A stretch of 64,000 nucleotides of DNA from Bacillota bacterium (lineage in GTDB: Bacteria; Bacillota; Clostridia; DSM-8532): NCBI GenBank assembly GCA_023440865.1, contig JAEXRM010000117.1, positions 1 to 64,000 on the forward strand, in the 5' to 3' direction. Positions within the stretch are counted from its first letter, which is position 1, and each line of letters opens with the position of its first letter. This document shows positions 1-7,473 of the stretch, in pieces. Position numbers and translations under genes: made by a program. The notes beneath the pieces were generated by a model, which searched no databases, had not been told where the DNA came from, and saw only the letters and a program-made list of their open reading frames with translations.

Positions 1-47
<47 letters not shown>

Positions 48-97
48 ATGTCGGGCGACTTTCGGTGTTTCGACGTCCATCGCCGGACCGCTTTTGT

Positions 98-126
98 ATT
101 ATAGAATGAACCGGACAAAATGGCAA
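98..126 (-). promoter_or_regulatory. promoter of the tRNA-Ala
   Basis: On the minus strand TTGCCA (126-121) is followed after exactly 17 bp by TATAAT (103-98). The tRNA 5' end is about 50 bp downstream. This is a near-consensus housekeeping promoter. Confidence 0.75.
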
Positions 127-247
127 GAGGCAATTTGAAAAAAACGCGCAACCTGCTGTTGAAGCCTGATTGGGTGGTTTTCCACAGGGGGCGCCGTGAG
201 ACCGTCGGCCGCATCGAATCGCCACAACCAGGTCCAGGGCCCTTCCG

Positions 248-1393
248 TCATCCGATCTCCTCGACCGACACCATGCCGTTCTTCACACGCAGCGACAGCT
301 TGCCCTCCAGCAGGCGCATCAGGTCGTGGCCGATCAGTTCGCGGCGCCAGCCCTGCAGCAGGGGATTGTCCTCCTCGCCGCCCGCGGCCAGCTGGTCGAG
401 ATCACCCTGTGTCGCCAGCAGCGGCACGGCAATGCCATGCTCCTCGGCGCGCACGCGGACCAGCGCGCCCATGAGCTTGACGACACCCTCCGTATCGGTC
501 TCCGAAACCGGACGGCGCTCGAAGCGGGGCAGATCGGATCCGGGAACTGCGAGCCCGGCCTCGATCGCGGCAATCAGACCCTTTCCCGAGTCGGCGAGCG
601 AACGGACATTCAGATCGCGGATTTCCGACAGGGTCTCGGGGGTCGCGGGCTTGCGGCGGGCCAGCTCGACGAGCACCTCGTCCTTGAGCACCCATTGTCT
701 GGGCAGATTGCGGCGCCGCGCCTCCAGCTCGCGCCATGCGGCCACCTCCCTGAGAATCGCCAGCTGCCGCCCATTGAGGCGTGAGGCGTGCTTGATGTTG
801 CGGAACATCCGCTCGAGCGGGGTCTCGTAGGACTCCGGGTCGGACAGCGCCTTGAAGTCGTCCGCCAGCCAGGCCAACCGGCCGGACGCCTCCAGCTTCG
901 CCAGAAGCTTGCGGTACATCGGTTCAAGGTATAGGACATCGTCGAGCGCGTACTCGACCTGCTTGGGCGTCAACGGCCGGCGCGACCAGTCGGTGAAGGA
1001 TTCGCTCTTCTCGAGCGTGACGCCGGTCATGTCCGCTACGAGCCGCCCGTAACCGATCTGTGAGGGATATCCGGCCAGCGTCGCCGCAAGCTGCGTGTCG
1101 AAGACGGGAAGCGGCGGCCGCCCGCACAGCCGCATCAGCAGCGCCATGTCCTGCGAGGCGGCGTGCATGACCTTGACGACGCTTTCATCGAGCAGCAACC
1201 CGATGAGCGGGGACAGGTCGCGCAGCTCGAGCGGATCGACAAGGGCTGCCTGGCCGCCGGAAGCGAGCTGGATGAGGCACAGCTTCGCGTAATAGGTCTT
1301 GCCGGAGAGGAACTCGGTGTCGATGGCCAGGATACCGTTTTGTCTGGCAAGGTCTGTGAAGGAGGCAAGCTCCCCGGTGGTGCGCAGTTGCAC
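248..1393 (-). CDS. rnd: ribonuclease D
   Basis: 3'-5' exoribonuclease of the DEDDy superfamily, which trims stable RNA precursors such as tRNA 3' ends in the cytoplasm. The 381-residue product carries Exo I DTEF (D25/E27), Exo II around HAASQD (D82), FDT (D99) and the Exo III pair Y148/D152 in YALDD, followed by an HRDC helicase/RNase D C-terminal domain at about 205-290. The length is close to the usual ~375. I chose the GTG at 1393 because AGAAAGGA precedes it by about 9 nt and homology starts there. The frame stays open another ~900 bp upstream, but that stretch lies opposite the next gene and has no family resemblance. It is adjacent to a tRNA gene on the same strand, which fits a tRNA-maturation enzyme. 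Confidence 0.9.
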   Translation of the reverse strand: MQLRTTGELASFTDLARQNGILAIDTEFLSGKTYYAKLCLIQLASGGQAALVDPLELRDLSPLIGLLLDESVVKVMHAASQDMALLMRLCGRPPLPVFDTQLAATLAGYPSQIGYGRLVADMTGVTLEKSESFTDWSRRPLTPKQVEYALDDVLYLEPMYRKLLAKLEASGRLAWLADDFKALSDPESYETPLERMFRNIKHASRLNGRQLAILREVAAWRELEARRRNLPRQWVLKDEVLVELARRKPATPETLSEIRDLNVRSLADSGKGLIAAIEAGLAVPGSDLPRFERRPVSETDTEGVVKLMGALVRVRAEEHGIAVPLLATQGDLDQLAAGGEEDNPLLQGWRRELIGHDLMRLLEGKLSLRVKNGMVSVEEIG

Positions 1394-1504
1394 GAAGCAT
1401 GGTCCTTTCTGGCTCTGGTCTGTGCCGGTACGCCGTGACAGCGGTGTGTACCCACCCATTGTACATGAATCCGGTTCCATCGGATAGCGCACCCCCGGCG
1501 GCTG

Positions 1505-1513
1505 TGATAAAAT
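1505..1513 (+). promoter_or_regulatory. possible extended -10 promoter of the WYL regulator
   Basis: TGATAAAAT fits an extended -10 (TG-N-TAAAAT) about 105 bp before the WYL regulator start. No good -35 is seen. Opposite it, a minus-strand TACAAT near 1456-1461 could serve rnd, so this is probably a divergent promoter region. Confidence 0.35.
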
Positions 1514-1618
1514 CATGATTCGACCACATGGTTGTGCCTTGTGGATCCGGAAGCCGCACAGCTCCCGGCTTTCCGGATGCATGGCCGCCACGCGCACAGG
1601 TCGGGGGAGGTTTCCCGC

Positions 1619-2563
1619 ATGAAACTGGACCGCATGATGGCCATCCTCACGCTGCTCCAAAACCGGGAATGGATGCAGGCAGGCGACCTGGCGCAACGAT
1701 TCGAGGTTTCCGTCCGGACAATCTACCGGGATGTCGACGCGTTGAACCTTGCGGGCATCCCCATCGAGACACGTCAGGGATCGGGTGGCGGCATCCGCAT
1801 CATGCCCGGGTTCCGGCTTGATGCCTCGCTGTTGACCGAAAACGACATCACCGATGTCGTCACCGCACTCAAAAGTCTTGCCACCGCCATGCCGCGCTCG
1901 TCCGCCACCGTCCTGCTCGAGAAGCTCGACCAGGCCATCCCGCCGGCGCGACGGCAGTTGCTGCAGCGCCGGACAAACGAGATGATCATCGACATGTCGC
2001 CGTGGGGGGAGGATGACAGCCAAAGGGAAAAACTGGCGCTTGTCCGTGACGCGATCGAGGCATCGCAATGCCTCGTGTTCGATTACCAGGACGGGCAGGG
2101 GGAGCGGAGCCGGCGCGAGGTCGAGCCGCACACGCTTGTATACAAGGGCATGAACTGGTATCTGTTCGCCTGGTGCAGGAGGGCGGAGGCGTTTCGTACC
2201 TTCCGCCTGTCGCGGATGTCCACGCCCGAAAGGCTTGCATGCCACTTCACCCCGCGCGGGGTGCTCGCCGAGGACCGTCCCTGGCATGCGGCCTGGGTGG
2301 CGCCGGACAACAACCTGTCGGTCGTTTTGCGGATCACACCGCAGGCAATGCCCCGTGCCGGCGCCTGGTTTGATGTGGACCAGATCGAGGACTTGCCCGA
2401 CGGGAGCGGATCGGTGCGTCTCCGGATGCCGGATACACCCTGGCTGGATTCATGGGTGCTCGGCTTTGGGGCGGCTGTCGAAGTGATCGGGCCGCCCGCC
2501 TTGCGCGAACGCATCCTGCAGACCGTCCGGGCGCTCACCTCCCTGTACGGTGCCGGCATCTGA
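1619..2563 (+). CDS. WYL-domain HTH transcriptional regulator (YafY-like)
   Basis: Probable cytoplasmic DNA-binding regulator of 314 residues. An N-terminal winged helix-turn-helix (about 5-60) includes VRTIYRDVDAL, the signature of DeoR/YafY-type HTH_11 domains. A WYL ligand-sensing domain (about 140-225) and a WCX-like C-terminal region (about 240-310) follow. WYL domains are known to bind nucleic-acid or nucleotide ligands in several families; the ligand here is unknown. I chose the ATG at 1619 for its GGGGGAGG site 8 nt upstream; an earlier in-frame GTG/ATG region lacks one. It is transcribed away from rnd and is separated by 150 bp from the flavoprotein gene, which has its own candidate promoter. 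Confidence 0.85.
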   Translation: MKLDRMMAILTLLQNREWMQAGDLAQRFEVSVRTIYRDVDALNLAGIPIETRQGSGGGIRIMPGFRLDASLLTENDITDVVTALKSLATAMPRSSATVLLEKLDQAIPPARRQLLQRRTNEMIIDMSPWGEDDSQREKLALVRDAIEASQCLVFDYQDGQGERSRREVEPHTLVYKGMNWYLFAWCRRAEAFRTFRLSRMSTPERLACHFTPRGVLAEDRPWHAAWVAPDNNLSVVLRITPQAMPRAGAWFDVDQIEDLPDGSGSVRLRMPDTPWLDSWVLGFGAAVEVIGPPALRERILQTVRALTSLYGAGI

Positions 2564-2612
2564 CGGAGCGGGCGGCGTACCGGCCCGCCGTCAGGGTGGC
2601 CCGACTGTTTCG

Positions 2613-2640
2613 GTTGACGAAAACTTTGGTAAAATAATAT
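2613..2640 (+). promoter_or_regulatory. candidate promoter of the flavoprotein gene
   Basis: TTGACG (about 2613) is followed by an AT-rich stretch containing TGGTAAAAT (extended -10) and TAATAT. Spacing is not ideal for either pairing (15-16 bp). Downstream, GACATC and GATGTC form a 6-bp inverted repeat before the ribosome binding site. Confidence 0.4.
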
Positions 2641-2716
2641 CGAACATGACATCGGCGGTATCGACTCCCGTGATGTCGCGTGAACAGCTTGAGAACATCA
2701 AAGGAGAACGGGAAAC

Positions 2717-3901
2717 ATGAGACTGCTGATCATTGGAAACGGCATCGCGGGGCTGACCGCGGCCGACAACTTTCGCAAGAATGACCCCGAATCGGAAATC
2801 CTGCTCGTGGGAGAGGAAAAAAGCCTGACATACTACCGGACACGCCTTTCGCACATCCTGGCGAAGGACGCCTTCGATGAGAACGAACTGCTTGTCAAGG
2901 ATGCCGACTGGTATGCGCAACGCCGCATCCGCGTGCTCACGGATACGCGCATCGCACGCATCGATTATGGGCGCCGCGAGGCGATCGTGTCGGATGGAAC
3001 GACGATCGGTTATGACAAGCTGCTGCTTGCGACGGGCGCCCATCCGTTCTTGCCGCCCATCACCGGGCGAGGGCAGAAAGGGTTCTTCACCCTGCATGGT
3101 CTGGATGACCTCCATGCCATGCGCGAATACCTGCAGGGGCGGGAGCACGTGGTCATCATCGGCGGCGGCCTGCTGGGCCTCGAGGCGGCGCACAGCCTGG
3201 TCTCGATGGGCAAGCAGGTCCGGGTGCTGGAGTTCTTCCCTTACCTGCTGCCGCGCCAGCTGGATACGGAACTGTCCCATGTCGTGGAAGCGCAGCTGCG
3301 CGAGGAAGGCATCGCCTTCTCGTTGGGAAGGAGCTGCCAGGCGATTCTGGGCGATGGTGCCATCACCGGCATCCGCCTGGACAACGGGGAGGAGATCCCC
3401 GCGGACGCGGTGCTGTGCTCGACGGGTGTGCGCCCCGACCTGACGCTGTGCCAGGGAGGTCCCCTGGCTGTGAACAAGGGCATCGTGGTCGACGACCACA
3501 TGCGGACGAGCTTGCCCGATGTCTATGCGGCCGGAGATGTCGCCGAGCACAACGGGGTTGTCTTCGGACTGTGGACGGCGGCGCTCGATCACGGCAAAAT
3601 CGCCGGAACGAATCTCGCAGGCGGTGATGTGCGGTACGCCTCCCCCCTGCTGGTTGCCACGCTCAACCTCGGACAGGTGAGGCTGTTCTCGGCGGGCTCC
3701 GTGGCGGAGCCCGACTCCGTCGTCACCTACCGGGAGGGCAAGGCGTTCCACCGCCTGTATGTCAAGGCTGGCCGGGTAGCGGGGGCCGTGCTGACGGGTG
3801 ACATGGGCCTGATGGGCAAGGCGCGCAACCTGGTGCAGCAGCAGGCCGGCGTGCCGGCGGGCGATGGGGGGAACGAGCACTTCATGCAGCTCATGAAATG
3901 A
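2717..3901 (+). CDS. FAD-dependent NAD(P)H oxidoreductase (rubredoxin reductase-like)
   Basis: 394-residue pyridine nucleotide-disulfide class flavoprotein. An N-terminal FAD Rossmann motif IIGNGIAGLTAA (5-16), a second NAD(P) motif IIGGGLLGLEAA (about 146-157) and the FAD-closing VYAAGDVAE are all present. No redox-active CxxxxC pair is present, so it is not a disulfide reductase. The closest resemblance is to NADH:rubredoxin oxidoreductase and the N-terminal part of NirB, which pass electrons to rubredoxin or other small carriers, often in oxygen or NO defence of anaerobes. AAAGGAGA lies 7 nt before the ATG. The substrate is not fixed by sequence. The next gene encodes a zinc-ribbon protein 59 bp downstream and may be co-transcribed. 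Confidence 0.8.
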   Translation: MRLLIIGNGIAGLTAADNFRKNDPESEILLVGEEKSLTYYRTRLSHILAKDAFDENELLVKDADWYAQRRIRVLTDTRIARIDYGRREAIVSDGTTIGYDKLLLATGAHPFLPPITGRGQKGFFTLHGLDDLHAMREYLQGREHVVIIGGGLLGLEAAHSLVSMGKQVRVLEFFPYLLPRQLDTELSHVVEAQLREEGIAFSLGRSCQAILGDGAITGIRLDNGEEIPADAVLCSTGVRPDLTLCQGGPLAVNKGIVVDDHMRTSLPDVYAAGDVAEHNGVVFGLWTAALDHGKIAGTNLAGGDVRYASPLLVATLNLGQVRLFSAGSVAEPDSVVTYREGKAFHRLYVKAGRVAGAVLTGDMGLMGKARNLVQQQAGVPAGDGGNEHFMQLMK

Positions 3902-3960
3902 GTGCCGCGTGTCACGGAAACCGCAAGGGAAGGGCTTGCCTGCCCTCCGGGAGGTATGCG

Positions 3961-4458
3961 ATGTGGACCTGCAGTCATTGTGGTGAGCCGGTGGACGACG
4001 TATCCTTCGCATGCTGGCACTGCGGTGCCGATGCCGAGGGTGTTCCGGATGCCTCCTTCACGGCGGTGCATGCGGACGAGGCGGAGGGTCGGATGATGGA
4101 AACAGACCTGGTGAGGGAAGCGGACATGCTGCTCGCCACGACGGCGGTGGATGGCTTGTATCCGGAGTTGGAGATCCTGGGCGTCGTCTGCGGGGAAACC
4201 GTCATCGGTACCGATCTGCTGACGAAGATGCTGGCGGATGTCGTGAACCTGGTGGGCGGCAAGTCGCAGAGCGTGGCGCAGTACCTGCACGACGCGCGGC
4301 GCGATGTGACGCGGCAGGTGGTGGAGAAAGCCCTGCGTGCGGGTGCGAACGGCATCATGGGGCTCCGGTTCGACTACCAGGACATCGGAAACGGCATGAT
4401 GCTCGTTGCCGTTTCCGGCACCGCCATCTTCATCCCCAGACACAAAGGCGACAAGTGA
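3961..4458 (+). CDS. zinc-ribbon YbjQ/UPF0145-family protein
   Basis: 165-residue cytoplasmic protein of unknown function. The N-terminus has a CSHC...CWHC zinc ribbon (about residues 4-22). Residues about 60-160 match the YbjQ/UPF0145 (heavy-metal-binding) fold: GLYPELEILGVVCGET, then a helical section, then ANGIMGLRFDY and a final strand VAVSGTAIFI. YbjQ proteins are usually about 105 residues without a ribbon, so this is a ribbon fusion. The ATG at 3961 follows GGGAGG by 6 nt; in-frame codons from 3898 lack such a site. It lies between the flavoprotein and a NUDIX gene with short gaps, consistent with an operon. Confidence 0.75.
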   Translation: MWTCSHCGEPVDDVSFACWHCGADAEGVPDASFTAVHADEAEGRMMETDLVREADMLLATTAVDGLYPELEILGVVCGETVIGTDLLTKMLADVVNLVGGKSQSVAQYLHDARRDVTRQVVEKALRAGANGIMGLRFDYQDIGNGMMLVAVSGTAIFIPRHKGDK

Positions 4459-4483
4459 GACAGGCGGAAAGGAAGACCCCGAA

Positions 4484-4921
4484 ATGGCATGCACCGTTGG
4501 CACGCTCGGCACAATGTCACCGTACAAGTATGTCGTCATCCTTTCGCGATATCGCGGAAACATCCTGTTGAGCCGGCATCGGAAGCGGAGCACCTGGGAG
4601 ACGCAGGGCGGACACATCGAGCGGGGGGAAAGCCCTCTCGAGGCGGCACACCGGGAACTGCGCGAGGAGTCGGGCGCACGGACCTATACATTGACGCCCG
4701 CGTTCGATTATCGCGCGGGTGATGCGGTGTCACATGCCAGCGGCGTGGTGTTCCTGGCGGACATTGAGACATTGGGTGCCCTGCCGCAGAGCGAAATGGA
4801 GGAAGTCCGTGCCTTTGTACGGTTGCCGGACGAGCTCACATATCCGGAGATCACGCCGCACCTGTTCGCCCATGCCTGCAGACAATGCCCTGCAGGCGAA
4901 ACCCGACAGCGGCGGTGTTGA
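4484..4921 (+). CDS. NUDIX hydrolase
   Basis: 145-residue hydrolase of nucleoside diphosphate-linked substrates. The Nudix box is complete: G-x5-E in GGHIERGE followed by RELREESGA, giving the REUXEEXGU signature at about residues 42-65. The fold is a small single domain. The substrate (damaged nucleotide, NDP-sugar or other) cannot be read from the box. The ATG at 4484 follows GGAAAGGAAG; the frame is open upstream to 4406 but would overlap the preceding gene. The spacing of 25 bp after the YbjQ-like gene suggests co-transcription. Confidence 0.8.
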   Translation: MACTVGTLGTMSPYKYVVILSRYRGNILLSRHRKRSTWETQGGHIERGESPLEAAHRELREESGARTYTLTPAFDYRAGDAVSHASGVVFLADIETLGALPQSEMEEVRAFVRLPDELTYPEITPHLFAHACRQCPAGETRQRRC

Positions 4922-5288
4922 CTGCCAGAGGCAATCATGCGCGCCGAACGCCTTCTAGGGCCGACGGTGCAGGGCGGTTTTCCGCTTGTCGCCGGTTGCC
5001 TCGCGGTTGCGCCCGACCGGGGCAAGGCCGGACCAGTGCTCCCTTTGATGAAGCGGAACCCGGCTGATCACTTTTTGCGGTTGCTGTGCCTCTCGTTTCC
5101 GGTCTCGCAACATGCCGCAACACCTCCGTTCGTCTCATATGCATTCTACCCCTGGACATGCGCATCGTCAAACGTCTGAAACACGCATGGACAGCGCATG
5201 ATACGGGTCACGTGCCCGAAAGGCGCGTTCCGTCCCTCCTGGTCGCTGCCTGTTCTTGGACGGAATATTTTCCATGGATTTTGCTTGC

Positions 5289-5324
5289 GCGGCCAACCTG
5301 ACAGAATGGTGTCAGGTTGGCCGC
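5289..5324. repeat. perfect 15-bp inverted repeat in the 4922-5414 intergenic gap
   Basis: GCGGCCAACCTGACA (5289-5303), loop GAATGG, then its exact reverse complement (5310-5324). It has no T-run, so it is not a standard terminator; it could be a regulator-binding palindrome or an RNA hairpin. It sits 91 bp before the small zinc-ribbon gene. The remainder of the 493-bp gap holds no convincing gene, RNA or promoter that I can support. Confidence 0.8.
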
Positions 5325-5414
5325 GATACACTGTTGCCATCGACGGAAAGCACCAGCGCATTCCGCCGGATCAACGGTGCCAGGCGCCAGGAAGCGCCGG
5401 AAGGGAAGAAAGAC

Positions 5415-5684
5415 ATGGAAATGAAAATGGATGCCCGCATCTGCCAGAGCTGCGCGATGCCGATGCCGACCGACGACCTCCTCGGTACCGAAAAAGGGGG
5501 AGGACCGACCCGGGAATACTGCAAGTACTGTTACGCCGACGGATCCTTCACCAATCCGGAGTGCACGATCAAGCAGATGGAAGACATCTGCGTGCCGATC
5601 ATGACGGAGGAGGGCATGCCAGAGGCGCAGGCCCGCGCCATCATGCAGCAGACACTGCCCGTGCTCAAGCGGTGGAAGGCGTAA
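5415..5684 (+). CDS. small zinc-ribbon protein
   Basis: 89-residue protein with the motif CQSCAMPM near the start (residues 9-12) and CKYC at about 36-39, then a helical tail. This is the pattern of the 'putative zinc ribbon' family, often annotated as transcriptional-regulator-associated but of unknown function. The ATG at 5415 follows AAGGGAAGAAAG. The gene is flanked upstream by a 15-bp inverted repeat and downstream by a strong terminator, so it is probably a single-gene transcript. Confidence 0.75.
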   Translation: MEMKMDARICQSCAMPMPTDDLLGTEKGGGPTREYCKYCYADGSFTNPECTIKQMEDICVPIMTEEGMPEAQARAIMQQTLPVLKRWKA

Positions 5685-5713
5685 ACATGCCGGGCGCTGT
5701 CATGTCGAACGAG

Positions 5714-5750
5714 AAGGGGTGTTCCATCGATGTGGGACATCCCCTTTTTT
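5714..5750 (+). terminator. Rho-independent terminator of the zinc-ribbon gene
   Basis: AAGGGGTGTTCC pairs with GGGACATCCCCTT across a short loop and is followed by TTTTTT. It starts 29 bp after the stop codon. Confidence 0.85.
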
Positions 5751-5786
5751 CACCGGCAGGAGCCGCACCGCCAGGATGGGCGCCTC

Positions 5787-5815
5787 TTGCCGATGTGCTC
5801 CGGTTGACGTATGCT
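5787..5815 (+). promoter_or_regulatory. candidate promoter of the dehydrogenase-GNAT gene
   Basis: TTGCCG (5787-5792), 17-bp spacer, TATGCT (5810-5815), located 33 bp before the start codon and just after the preceding terminator. Confidence 0.5.
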
Positions 5816-5847
5816 GTGACAAACGGATGCAGGGAGGGACAGACGAC

Positions 5848-7308
5848 ATGGTGACGAATCAGGGTACGATCCTCGTCACGGTTCCCCTCGAGGAACCCCA
5901 TCGCGCGCTGCTAGCGTCCATCGCCCCGGATGCGGCATTCGTGTTCACCTCGCCCGGGGGTGCCACGGCGGATCAGGTCCGGTCCGCCCGCATCCTGCTG
6001 GGAAAGGTGCCGCCGGCCCTGCTGGCCGATGCGCCCCTGCTGGAGTGGATGCAGCTCGAATCCGCCGGTACCGACGGCTATACGGGCGGCGTGCTGCCCG
6101 CGGGTGTCCCGCTGACCAACGCGACCGGCGCCTACGGTCTGGCGATCGCGGAGCACATGCTGGCCATGGCGCTCTCGCTGATGAAGAAGCTGCCGGACTA
6201 CGGACGCAACCAGGCTCAGGCGCGGTGGCGCGACGAAGGTGCGGTGACATCGCTGCACGGCATGAAGGTGCTGGTCGTGGGGCTGGGCGACATCGGAACG
6301 GAGTTCGCGTCGCGATGCCATGCCCTCGGTGCCTGTGTGCGCGGCGTCCGGCGCGTGCCGCGGCCGGCACCGGCATGTGTCGAGGCGGTGGTCGGTCTCG
6401 ACCGGCTGGACGAAGAATTGACCGGCGCGGATCTGGTGGCCCTCTGCCTGCCTGCCACCGCCGAGACCCGGCACCTGTTCGATGCCCCGCGCCTTGCCCG
6501 CATGAAGCCGGACGCCATCCTGCTCAATGTGGGACGAGGCAACGTGCTCGACCAGGATGCGCTCGCCGATGCACTGGAAACAGGCCGCCTGGCGGGCGCG
6601 GGCCTGGACGTGACCGACCCGGAACCGTTGCCCGCGGATCACCGGCTGTGGCGCGCACCCCGTCTGATCTTGACCCCGCATGTTTCCGGCGGCTGGCACC
6701 TGCCGGAAACGAAGGAACGCATCGTGCGGCTGATGGCGGACAACCTGCGCCGGTTCCTGGCGGGGCGTCCGCTGCGCAGCCTGGTCGACGGGGCTGCCGG
6801 GTACCGGCGGGTTCCCGGTGCGGCGGACGAAATGCCGGCATTGGTGTGCCAATACCGTGTGATGGATGTTTCCGAGCTGGACCGGATGGTCGACATGCGC
6901 ATGCGGTTCATCCGGGACATGCGGCCGGATATGGATGAAAAGAACACCGCGATGGTCATCGCCGGAACGGAACGCTATATCGCGGCCCACCTTGCGCAGA
7001 ACCGGTTGGTCTTCTTCGAGGGCGTTGGCGATGGGGAAACGGTGTGCTTCGGCAGCCTGCTCCTGTACGATCTGCCACCCCTGTTCACGGATGAGGACCG
7101 CCGCGTGGGGCACGTGTTGAATTTCTTCACCGAGCCGGCCCATCGGCACAAGGGTTTCGGCTTCGGCCTGATGACCTTCATCCAGCAGTACGCCCGGGAA
7201 CGCGGATACAACCGCCTGTCGCTGCATGCGACGAAAGCCGGCGCCCCCCTCTACCGGCTGTGCGGGTATCAGGCGGCGGAGGATGCGATGGAGTACTTCT
7301 TCGACTGA
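5848..7308 (+). CDS. D-2-hydroxyacid dehydrogenase fused to a GNAT acetyltransferase
   Basis: 486-residue two-domain protein. Residues 1 to about 320 form a complete D-isomer 2-hydroxyacid dehydrogenase: the NAD motif VVGLGDIG (about 145-152), catalytic Arg in NVGRGNVLD, acidic residue in DVTDPEPLP and His in LTPHVSGGWH. These enzymes reduce 2-keto acids with NAD(P)H. Residues about 335-486 form a GNAT acyltransferase domain, with the acetyl-CoA loop region HRHKGFGFGLM and a terminal APLYRLCGYQ motif. No internal ribosome site precedes the GNAT part, so a single polypeptide is expected. The start at 5848 follows AGGGAGGGAC. Substrate of either half is unknown; a linked reduction/acylation step on the same metabolite is an inference. 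Confidence 0.8.
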   Translation: MVTNQGTILVTVPLEEPHRALLASIAPDAAFVFTSPGGATADQVRSARILLGKVPPALLADAPLLEWMQLESAGTDGYTGGVLPAGVPLTNATGAYGLAIAEHMLAMALSLMKKLPDYGRNQAQARWRDEGAVTSLHGMKVLVVGLGDIGTEFASRCHALGACVRGVRRVPRPAPACVEAVVGLDRLDEELTGADLVALCLPATAETRHLFDAPRLARMKPDAILLNVGRGNVLDQDALADALETGRLAGAGLDVTDPEPLPADHRLWRAPRLILTPHVSGGWHLPETKERIVRLMADNLRRFLAGRPLRSLVDGAAGYRRVPGAADEMPALVCQYRVMDVSELDRMVDMRMRFIRDMRPDMDEKNTAMVIAGTERYIAAHLAQNRLVFFEGVGDGETVCFGSLLLYDLPPLFTDEDRRVGHVLNFFTEPAHRHKGFGFGLMTFIQQYARERGYNRLSLHATKAGAPLYRLCGYQAAEDAMEYFFD

Positions 7309-7370
7309 GCCGCCATGCTTTCGAAGACGCGGGCAGCAGCAAGATGCCGCATCGCCCTGGCATGGGACGG

Positions 7371-7452
7371 TGCGGCATTCCTGTGCTGTTCCGGTGCGGT
7401 ATTGTTTTTCCTGTCTTGCTGCGGCATTACCAGTCCTGTCACAGTGCGGCAG
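7371..7452. repeat. short iterated motif between convergent genes
   Basis: TGCGGCATT or close variants start at 7371, 7395, 7420 and 7445, giving a 24-25 bp period; CCTGT recurs 2-10 bp after the core. It occupies the 165-bp gap between two convergent genes and no T-run hairpin is obvious there. Confidence 0.5.
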
Positions 7453-7473
7453 CCATTCCGACAGTTCTCCTGC

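Noticed and set aside
127..247. Terminator of rnd on the minus strand
   Set aside because: A seven-T run exists, but only a 4-bp CAAC/GTTG stem precedes it.
1394..2287. Open frame extending RNase D upstream by about 300 codons on the minus strand
   Set aside because: It is antisense to the WYL regulator, lacks family resemblance and the GTG at 1393 has a good ribosome site. Rare stops at high GC explain it.
4922..5414. Additional small gene or RNA gene in this gap
   Set aside because: Open frames there lack ribosome sites and protein-like composition; no tRNA-like fold was found on either strand.
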